Positions 6,181-11,462 of a stretch of DNA of 27,555 nt are shown one piece after another. The DNA comes from a virus. Position numbers and translations under genes: made by a program. The notes beneath the pieces are model-generated. The model saw only the letters and a program-made list of their open reading frames with translations, was not told the DNA's origin and ran no database searches. Positions within the stretch are counted from its first letter, which is position 1; each line of letters starts with the position of its first letter. The stretch lies in the IMG/VR virus record IMGVR_UViG_3300025132_000221, positions 1 to 27,555 of that record; one strand, written 5' to 3'.

Positions 6181-7879
6181 TTTTAAATCTAACATGAACC
6201 CAATGTTTCGTTCTAAATTTTCAGAAGACATCTTTAATTTAAAGTATTCTCATACAGGTTGTGACACTTGGGAACAGTTGTCTAGAGTACTCGTAGAAGA
6301 TGTATGTGGTAATTTACGTTCAGGTGAAGAAGCTCTGATGCGTAAAGAAGAACGCAAACAACTACAAGAGTATATAACAGATCTCAAGTTCGTTCCTGGT
6401 GGTAGATACTTATATTATGCAGGAAGAGACAAAAGATTTTATAATAACTGCTTTCTATTGTCAGCAGAAGAAGATACAAGAGAAGATTGGGCTAACCTTA
6501 GTTGGAAAGCTGAGTCATGTTTGATGACTGGTGGTGGGATAGGCATTGACTATTCTACTTACAGAGAATCAGGACGTTCTCTTGGAGGTTCTGGTGGATT
6601 AGCATCTGGTCCTATTCCTAAGATGCAGATGATTAATTCTATTGGAGCCAACGTGATGCAGGGTGGATCTCGTAGATCTGCCATGTACGCTTCCTTAAAC
6701 TGGAAGCATAATGATATCCCTAGCTTTTTAACAGCAAAGGATTGGGATACAATGCCAGTAGGTACTACAGGTTTTACATTTAAACAAATCAAAGAGCAAG
6801 ACTTTAACTTTCGCGCTCCTCTTGATATGACTAATATAAGTGTAAACTATGATACAGATTGGCTTGTAAATTACTGGAACACTGGTGATGTTGGTGAAGT
6901 GTTCTTGAGTAATGTCAAACAGGCACTTCGTTCTGCTGAACCAGGATTTAGCTTTAACTTTATGGAGAATGAAAATGAAACTTTACGAAACGCCTGTACT
7001 GAAGTATGTAGCTCTGATGACAGTGATGTGTGCAATTTGGGCAGTATCAATCTTGGGCGTATTGACTCGTTATGGGAATTGGCCCATGTAGTAGAACTAG
7101 CTACTAAATTTTTAATTTGTGGTACTCTGAGGGCTGAGTTACCTTACCAGAAAGTTTATCAAGTAAGAGAGAAAAACAGAAGGTTAGGGCTTGGCCTGAT
7201 GGGTATGCATGAGTGGTTAATTAAACAGGGAGAGAAATATGAAGTTACCACAAATCTTCACAGATGGTTATCTGTGTATAAAGGAATCAGTGACAAAGTT
7301 TCTAGAGAATTTGCAGACGAATTATCCGTATCTAGGCCAGTGGCAAACCGTGCTATTGCTCCAACTGGGTCTATTAGTATTCTTAGTGGTACTTCTTCTG
7401 GCATAGAACCTATATTTGCTGTAGCATATAAACGTAGATATCTAACTGGTGGTACTCGTTGGAAATATCAATACGTTGTAGACTCAGCAGCACAAGAGTT
7501 AATAGATCTTTATGGTATAGATCCAGAGAGTATTGAATCTGCACTAGACCTAGCAGAAGATTATGAGAGAAGGATTAAATTTCAAGCTGATGTACAAGAC
7601 TATGTTGATATGTCCATTAGTTCTACAATTAATCTACCTGCTTGGGGATCTAAGAATAACAATGAAGATACAGTAAAAAACTTTTCTGATACTCTAGCTT
7701 CCTATGCTCATAGGTTACGAGGATTTACAGCATACCCTGATGGGTGCAGAGGTGGGCAACCACTATCGGTAGTACCTTATTCAGAAGCTGTTGATAAACT
7801 AGGAACAGAGTTTGATGAACACGTTGAGACACATGACATTTGCGAAATCACTAACTCAGGAGGTGTTTGTGGCGTTTAA
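6173..7879 (+). CDS. nrdJ: Class II (B12-dependent) ribonucleotide reductase
   Basis: Reduces ribonucleotides to deoxyribonucleotides using adenosylcobalamin as radical source. Seen in 568 residues: PGGR at 75-78, Cys93 in NNCF (one redox Cys), the active-site triad in NACTE (Asn273, Cys275 thiyl, Glu277), Cys287 in CNLGSINLGRI (second redox Cys), APTGSIS..SGTSSGIEP at 396-412, and Cys557 and Cys566 near the C-terminus as likely shuttle cysteines. No partner small-subunit gene is present, as expected for class II. It is shorter than the about 740-residue Lactobacillus monomer. It is the largest enzyme of the nucleotide module and implies that the host makes or imports B12. Confidence 0.92.
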   Translation: MSSFKSNMNPMFRSKFSEDIFNLKYSHTGCDTWEQLSRVLVEDVCGNLRSGEEALMRKEERKQLQEYITDLKFVPGGRYLYYAGRDKRFYNNCFLLSAEEDTREDWANLSWKAESCLMTGGGIGIDYSTYRESGRSLGGSGGLASGPIPKMQMINSIGANVMQGGSRRSAMYASLNWKHNDIPSFLTAKDWDTMPVGTTGFTFKQIKEQDFNFRAPLDMTNISVNYDTDWLVNYWNTGDVGEVFLSNVKQALRSAEPGFSFNFMENENETLRNACTEVCSSDDSDVCNLGSINLGRIDSLWELAHVVELATKFLICGTLRAELPYQKVYQVREKNRRLGLGLMGMHEWLIKQGEKYEVTTNLHRWLSVYKGISDKVSREFADELSVSRPVANRAIAPTGSISILSGTSSGIEPIFAVAYKRRYLTGGTRWKYQYVVDSAAQELIDLYGIDPESIESALDLAEDYERRIKFQADVQDYVDMSISSTINLPAWGSKNNNEDTVKNFSDTLASYAHRLRGFTAYPDGCRGGQPLSVVPYSEAVDKLGTEFDEHVETHDICEITNSGGVCGV

Positions 7880-8066
7880 AAGAAAAAGATTTTTTAGTGG
7901 AGATTTTTATCCTCTAAAGAAAATATACAAAGAGGGTATAGTGGGGTTCCAAGAGAACTTCATTAACCCTTATGTTTACGGAACTTCTCGATATAAAGAG
8001 TGGGAACGTGGATACAACAAAGGGTACTTCATTAATCTCAAAAGGATTAATAGAAATGCAGTTTAA
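7869..8066 (+). CDS. Rmf/CrpP-like ribosome modulation factor homologue, GTG start
   Basis: A 65-residue basic protein. The GTG start is set by a perfect AGGAGG (7858-7863) five bases upstream, inside the end of the reductase gene. Residues 20-53 match the Escherichia coli Rmf pattern: YKEGIVG aligned with YQAGIAG, then NPY aligned with CPY, then R-x3-W-x2-GY aligned with R-x2-W-x2-GW. Rmf binds ribosomes and promotes their inactive dimer. Phage members of this superfamily are known, but their roles are mostly unknown. A role in host translation is a reasonable inference, not shown. The N-terminus (FKRKRFF) is strongly basic. Confidence 0.65.
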   Translation: MAFKRKRFFSGDFYPLKKIYKEGIVGFQENFINPYVYGTSRYKEWERGYNKGYFINLKRINRNAV

Positions 8067-8499
8067 TCTATTTGGAGAAGACTGTAGTGAGAATGCAGAC
8101 CTTGGAGCAGGGGAAGGTAAGGTCTGTACTAAGTGTGACACTTACCTACCTTTAAGTAAATTTGGTATACATTCTGGTGCAAACTTTCTTAGAGCAGAAT
8201 GTAAATCATGTAGTACTCAACTTAATAAAATTAGAAAGGCATTAAAGAAAATACATGGTATGCCTCCAGAAGGATACATATGTCCTATATGCAATGGTGA
8301 TGCTGAACACGTTAAAGGTAGAGGTAATACTAAAAACGGATCTTGGGTACTAGATCATTGTCATGATACGGATACATTTAGAGGTTGGTTGTGTCATAAA
8401 TGTAACAGAGCCTTGGGTGGATTTGATGATGACATAGATTTTTTAAAAAGATCTATAAAATATATAGAAGATCATATAAAACGAACATTTTTAGTGTGA
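8056..8499 (+). CDS. Recombination endonuclease VII family
   Basis: A 147-residue His-Me finger nuclease like T4 gp49, which resolves branched DNA before packaging. Seen: an N-terminal zinc ribbon with Cys24/27 and Cys49/52, then the endonuclease VII core with CPIC (76-79), VLDHCH (98-103, catalytic His region), RGWLCHKCNRALG (109-121; Cys113/116, Asn117) and a terminal helix DDIDFLKRSIKYI. The ATG after AAAGGA overlaps the Rmf-like gene by 11 bases; a longer upstream frame exists but has no ribosome site. Similar genes also act as mobile HNH-type elements, but here the gene is well integrated in the operon. Confidence 0.9.
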   Translation: MQFNLFGEDCSENADLGAGEGKVCTKCDTYLPLSKFGIHSGANFLRAECKSCSTQLNKIRKALKKIHGMPPEGYICPICNGDAEHVKGRGNTKNGSWVLDHCHDTDTFRGWLCHKCNRALGGFDDDIDFLKRSIKYIEDHIKRTFLV

Positions 8500-8510
8500 T
8501 AGGAGATACT

Positions 8511-8852
8511 ATGAACGTAAGAACACAGTTAGGACTATTTGGATTATTATTTGTAGCAATAGCATTAGTATTTACTGGTGTTAATGCAGAAACAAAAAAA
8601 CCCCAAGAATTGGGGTGTAGAAGTATAGAAGATTTTAAGAGAGTTATTGTAGATGGACATAAAGAAAAGTTAATATTTCGTGGAATATCAGCCAGAGGTC
8701 ATGTAACTTTTATACATTTGAATACTGATACCCAAACATGGACCGCAGCAATAGTTAAATCAAGTGATACACAATCCATGTGTTTAGTAGATGCAGGGTT
8801 TACTGGTGAAATTATAGATAATAAGGACTCAATTAAAGCATTTAAATGGTAA
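8511..8852 (+). CDS. Small secreted protein of unknown function
   Basis: A 113-residue protein with a clear export signal: MNVRTQ, hydrophobic core LGLFGLLFVAIALVF, and a signal peptidase-like site after VNA (residue 26). The mature part of about 87 residues has two cysteines, Cys36 and one in SMCLVDAG, which could form a disulphide outside the cytoplasm. The start follows AGGAG; a GTG 15 bases upstream is less likely. It is the last gene of the + unit. An inward-pointing terminator hairpin for the opposite strand is embedded in codons 28-35. I do not recognise the family; periplasmic targets such as superinfection exclusion are speculative. Confidence 0.8.
   Translation: MNVRTQLGLFGLLFVAIALVFTGVNAETKKPQELGCRSIEDFKRVIVDGHKEKLIFRGISARGHVTFIHLNTDTQTWTAAIVKSSDTQSMCLVDAGFTGEIIDNKDSIKAFKW
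8594..8615 (-). terminator. Rho-independent terminator for the late (-) strand
   Basis: Read on the minus strand: stem CCCCAA, loop TTC, stem TTGGGG, then seven T. The 6-bp stem with a GC-rich base and an uninterrupted T-run is a canonical intrinsic terminator. It lies inside the + strand gene for the secreted protein, about 365 bases past the last late gene. Confidence 0.65.
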
Positions 8853-8943
8853 AAATAGGCTAAATCCCATATAAAGCATTTTAAGCTATGCTACAGTCGA
8901 TGTAGGTATAATCTGGACACTACCTACCTAAGACTATCTCTAA

Positions 8944-8979
8944 GACCCTCTCTGCTTCATCCTAGAGGGTCATTTTTTT
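8944..8979 (+). terminator. Rho-independent terminator of the early (+) unit
   Basis: Inverted repeat GACCCTCT (8944-8951) and AGAGGGTC (8964-8971), an 8-bp stem with a 12-base loop, followed by A and seven T. It stands at the end of the + strand gene block and directly abuts the stop codon of the first convergent gene. The opposite strand has no T-run, so it works one way only. Confidence 0.85.
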
Positions 8980-9234
8980 CTAACGCCTATAATTTTTAGT
9001 CTTTTTAGCAATTCTTTTAGGTTGTTTAGAAAATTGCTTACCTTTCTTGGTATCTTTTCTCTTTTTCCTAGTAGTAGCAGCATACTCAGCAGAACTCATA
9101 GATTTTATAGCTGATGAAGGTAGATATCTTTCTCCTGTAGCCTTTGGTCCTTGAGTAGATGGTTTACCTGATTTGGTTCTCCACTTCTGTCTAGTCCAGT
9201 TTTTAAGACTTCTTTGAGATTTCTTTAGGGCCAT
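8980..9234 (-). CDS. Small Lys-rich phage protein (84 aa)
   Basis: A very basic protein: residues 1-24 carry a KKSQRSLKNWTRQKWRTKSG stretch and the C-terminal third is largely Lys/Arg (RKKRKDTKKGKQFSKQPKR). The middle holds GERYLPSSAIKSMSSAEYAATT. I recall proteins of this look from marine and freshwater phages, without known function. It could bind DNA or RNA; its charge suggests it but no fold is evident. The ATG overlaps the stop of the upstream gene by one base (TAATG), with AGAGGA as ribosome site. It is the last gene of the late unit. Confidence 0.85.
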   Translation of the reverse strand: MALKKSQRSLKNWTRQKWRTKSGKPSTQGPKATGERYLPSSAIKSMSSAEYAATTRKKRKDTKKGKQFSKQPKRIAKKTKNYRR

Positions 9235-9425
9235 TATCCTCTATACCCTCCTCCTGCTTTTTTATAAGCAGATGCTAACATTTGAGCTTTTCTTGCTGAC
9301 CATTGTCCACTAGCACCACCCTTACTACCTGCCTTAATACGACTAAATATTCTCTTTCTTAGTGCAGGTTTTGTATAGTTACCTGCTTCATTTACTTTAC
9401 TTTTAGATTTTTTCTTTGTTGCCAA
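9234..9425 (-). CDS. Small basic phage protein (63 aa), TTG start
   Basis: The start is a TTG five bases after a perfect AGGAGG, which itself is formed by the last Gly codons of the lysozyme gene. The product begins with a Lys-rich tail (KKKSKSK) followed by a compact domain NYTKPALRKRIFSRIKAG, SKGGASGQWSARKAQML and KKAGGGYRG. I recall this domain as a recurrent phage and bacterial domain of unknown function; I cannot confirm its Pfam name. The clustered Gly, Lys and aromatic residues would suit nucleic acid binding. Confidence 0.85.
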   Translation of the reverse strand: MATKKKSKSKVNEAGNYTKPALRKRIFSRIKAGSKGGASGQWSARKAQMLASAYKKAGGGYRG

Positions 9426-9426
9426 G

Positions 9427-9876
9427 TTATCCTCCTATAAACATTAATCGTTCATGATTTCTTCGCTTTATTAATCCTTTTAACTTTCTTCCCCCTGCAA
9501 ATACCCAACGTGGAAATTCATCCGCTGCACCAATATAATCTCCTCTATTTATTTTACGTCTTAGAGTACTGCTTTGTAGAGAACCACTACCTAAGTTAAA
9601 TACGAATGAGCATAGCGAATCAAACTGTCCATCCTCCAACGGTACTTTTATTAGTCGTAATACTGCTACTTGTGACTTCCTTACATCTCTCCTTAGTAAT
9701 TGGTCAGCTTGATCTTTATTTATATCAGGATGATCTTCTGTTACTCTTTTACCATCTAAACCCCAGATAGCCCCATATCCGATTGTCCAATGTTGGGCAG
9801 GACACAGATAAGGGGATGAACTATACCCCTCGTACAACTTAATCAGGTCAAGACCCTCATCAGTCATATTTCTCAT
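9427..9876 (-). CDS. T4-type lysozyme (GH24 endolysin)
   Basis: A 149-residue muramidase that cuts the glycan backbone of peptidoglycan at lysis. The GH24 catalytic triad pattern E-x8-(D/C)-x5-T is present as Glu16, Cys25 and Thr31 within LYEG, PYLCPA and HWTIGYG; Cys replaces the Asp20 of T4 lysozyme, as in some phage endolysins. Downstream blocks (FDSLCSFVFNLG, RWVFAGGRKLKGLIKRRNHER) match the family C-terminal lobe. There is no signal or anchor sequence, so release depends on the holin encoded in the same unit. The start ATG overlaps the preceding stop (ATGA), which favours this ATG over one nine bases later. Confidence 0.93.
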   Translation of the reverse strand: MRNMTDEGLDLIKLYEGYSSSPYLCPAQHWTIGYGAIWGLDGKRVTEDHPDINKDQADQLLRRDVRKSQVAVLRLIKVPLEDGQFDSLCSFVFNLGSGSLQSSTLRRKINRGDYIGAADEFPRWVFAGGRKLKGLIKRRNHERLMFIGG

Positions 9877-10049
9877 TTTTTAGTTTTCTTTATTCTAGCC
9901 TGTACAGTTTTAGATAAATCTTTAAAATGAACTACTGGTTTACTAGTCTTAGTATGTGTTTTACCACTATGAGTAGACCCATTAGGCATCTTGTGTGTAC
10001 CACCCTTATACTCTTTACCATTTTTAAAGTAATGTTTTACACCTTTCAT
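9873..10049 (-). CDS. Small basic protein (58 aa), coupled to lysozyme
   Basis: A 58-codon frame with a strong AGGAGG site and a four-base ATGA overlap with the lysozyme start, which otherwise has little ribosome site of its own. The product MKGVKHYFKNGKEYKGG, HKMPNGSTHSGKTHTKTSK carries repeated Gly-Lys-Thr/His patterns; I recall similar short proteins from marine phage genomes. It is strongly basic with six His residues. No function is known. Translation of this frame probably feeds ribosomes into the lysozyme gene. Confidence 0.82.
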   Translation of the reverse strand: MKGVKHYFKNGKEYKGGTHKMPNGSTHSGKTHTKTSKPVVHFKDLSKTVQARIKKTKK

Positions 10050-10052
10050 TAT

Positions 10053-10169
10053 CTATTCCTCCTCTTTATGACAACCACATCTGCAAACCTTTGGATCACA
10101 ATTACATTCTATACAACTGTCACAATTACATTGCTTATTAGTGTTATTATCTTCTTCTTTATTTACCAT
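10053..10169 (-). CDS. Cysteine-rich 38-aa mini-protein
   Basis: A 38-codon frame with eight Cys clustered between residues 14 and 33 (C-x-C-x2-C-x2-C-x-C-x4-C-x-C-x-C). This spacing is like metallothioneins or small zinc-binding modules, so metal or thiol binding is plausible. The N-terminus (VNKEEDNNTNK) is acidic and polar and the end is HKEEE. The Glu codons at the end (GAG GAG GAA) create the ribosome site of the next gene, so the two are ordered together. A GGGGGAG lies 11 bases before the ATG, a slightly long spacing. No family recognised. Confidence 0.6.
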   Translation of the reverse strand: MVNKEEDNNTNKQCNCDSCIECNCDPKVCRCGCHKEEE

Positions 10170-10207
10170 GATACTATTAGCTCCCCCATAAAATACTTTT
10201 CCACTGA

Positions 10208-10354
10208 TCATTGTCTGTTTCTCCAGAACTCTTTATCTTTTAAATACTTTTCTTTATCTACTGGTTTTACTTTAATCCAATTATCTTCAATTAATACTTT
10301 TTCACCTTCATCCTTTATTAATGATCCTGTAGAATCAAACATAGGCTTATTCAC
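10208..10354 (-). CDS. Hypothetical 48-aa protein, GTG start
   Basis: The frame is open from an ATG 42 bases upstream, but that ATG has no ribosome site, whereas a GTG lies six bases after a perfect AGGAGG (10361-10366). I therefore take the GTG, giving a 48-residue charged protein beginning MNKPMFDSTGSLI, with a likely beta-rich centre (EKVLIEDNWIKVKPV) and a basic tail. If the longer form is used, it gains an Arg/Tyr-rich leader. I do not recognise a family. It sits between a conserved basic protein and the cysteine-rich mini-protein in the late unit. Confidence 0.7.
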   Translation of the reverse strand: MNKPMFDSTGSLIKDEGEKVLIEDNWIKVKPVDKEKYLKDKEFWRNRQ

Positions 10355-10397
10355 TAAATACCTCCTTTGCATATAATATCTTCTGTAATAACCCATA

Positions 10398-10676
10398 TTA
10401 CCATTTTACTTTGTTAGCCCAATACGCTGCTGACATTTTACCCTTGGCAATGTTCTTACCATGTCTAGCTTTAAATGATTTTCTTCTAGCTGTTTGTCTT
10501 GACGATTCTCCTTTCTTTGGCTTACCAGCAGTTTTAACTCCTTGCTGACCAAACCGTATTAGCTTTACCTTAGTACCTTCTTTAGCTAGTACGGCATGAG
10601 ATTTTTTAGGATGACTTGGTGTTCTCTTAGGTTTATTGTATCCAGAAAATGTTTCCTTACCTTTTTTGATTGCCAT
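10398..10676 (-). CDS. Conserved basic phage protein (92 aa)
   Basis: A Lys-rich protein with the blocks YNKPKRTPSHPKKSH, LIRFGQQGVKTAGKPKKGE, RRKSFKARHGKNIAKGKMSA and AYWANKVKW. I recall this set of blocks as a conserved domain of unknown function common in marine and other phages (possibly DUF6321; the name is from memory). The ordered basic and aromatic residues suggest nucleic acid binding, perhaps in virion DNA or ribosome contact, without proof. The ATG overlaps the holin stop by one base (TAATG) and has an AGGAG site. Confidence 0.88.
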   Translation of the reverse strand: MAIKKGKETFSGYNKPKRTPSHPKKSHAVLAKEGTKVKLIRFGQQGVKTAGKPKKGESSRQTARRKSFKARHGKNIAKGKMSAAYWANKVKW

Positions 10677-11137
10677 TATGAACTACTCCTAGATCTCTGC
10701 AAGGCTCTACTTCCAAACCAGAATGAGATAATAGCAGCAAATATTCCCTGAGTTTCTTCATCCCACAGTGTTTGTATAGCCATTTCCCATACAACTCCAT
10801 CTGTATATATTAAACCATACATAGCTGTACCTTTTATTACTGCAAATAAAGTAAAGAATAGATATGTTATAACTGGTCTAACTGATGCTCTTAGAGCAGA
10901 CATAAATCCTGTAGTCTTTAATGACTGATCGTGTTTGTATATTGCCTTAGTCTCACTGATATCAGCTTCTATATTTAGTGCTTCAATCTTCTGAACGTGT
11001 TGTAGCTTAGATGCTTCTAACTGTCGATCCATCATAGCTAACTCATGCTTACGATCTTGCCAATCATTAACCATGTCGAACACTTTAGGTAAAGCTGATC
11101 CAGCAAATCCAATTAATGATCCTAATATAGTAATCAT
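10676..11137 (-). CDS. Holin, GTA-type 3-TM family
   Basis: A 153-residue membrane protein that would permeabilise the inner membrane to release the lysozyme. Seen: an N-terminal hydrophobic helix (ITILGSLIGFAGSAL), a charged helical region (HELAMMDRQLEASKLQHVQKIEAL), a membrane helix in VRPVITYLFFTLFAVI, and a third one in IFAAIISFWFGSRAL. The RPVITY and FWFGSR blocks are typical of the holin family named after gene transfer agent release. A short MscS-like gene precedes it with a four-base overlap. Confidence 0.82.
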   Translation of the reverse strand: MITILGSLIGFAGSALPKVFDMVNDWQDRKHELAMMDRQLEASKLQHVQKIEALNIEADISETKAIYKHDQSLKTTGFMSALRASVRPVITYLFFTLFAVIKGTAMYGLIYTDGVVWEMAIQTLWDEETQGIFAAIISFWFGSRALQRSRSSS

Positions 11138-11457
11138 TCTTTAGGCTCCTCTATTATCTTTTCTATCTTGAGAAACTTAATTCTCTCATTAGGTACAAAT
11201 CTCCATACATGACCTCGACCATTAGTTATAGCAAATACACTCTCATATATACCTACTTTAACTAGTACGGCTCGATCCCCATCTACGATACATTTGTCAC
11301 CTTCATTAAAACTACCATCAAATTTAAATCTAATACCAGTAATAAAGTTTGTTATTAGATCCTTAATAAAGAAACCAAGCCCTAAACTAAGAAATATTGC
11401 TATTAGTGGTACTAGAGCATTGGTAAGGTCTAGTGATATACTGTCCAGTGATTGCAT
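11134..11457 (-). CDS. Miniature MscS-like membrane protein
   Basis: A 107-residue protein with one N-terminal membrane helix (about 13-33, LGLGFFIKDLITNFITGI) and a beta domain (about 45-95). It aligns by eye with the pore helix TM3 plus beta domain of the small mechanosensitive channel MscS: GxGF..KD...NF..GI matches GLALQGSLSNLAAGV, FNEGDKCIVDG matches FRAGEYVDLGG, and RFVPNERI matches VIPNGKI. TM1, TM2 and the C-terminal cage are missing. Overlap with the holin gene (ATGA) places it in the lysis cassette. It could help set lysis timing or modify the host membrane. Confidence 0.75.
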   Translation of the reverse strand: MQSLDSISLDLTNALVPLIAIFLSLGLGFFIKDLITNFITGIRFKFDGSFNEGDKCIVDGDRAVLVKVGIYESVFAITNGRGHVWRFVPNERIKFLKIEKIIEEPKE

Positions 11458-11462
11458 TATAG

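Noticed and set aside
8041-8499. Endonuclease VII gene considered as a free-standing homing endonuclease insertion
   Set aside because: Its start overlaps the upstream gene and it has the full gp49-type layout with an N-terminal zinc ribbon; no split gene or intron edges are seen.
9927-10376. A 149-codon + strand frame rich in Phe, Thr, Ile and Tyr
   Set aside because: It runs antisense to three late genes that have strong ribosome sites and overlaps in their order; its composition is that of an AT-rich shadow frame.
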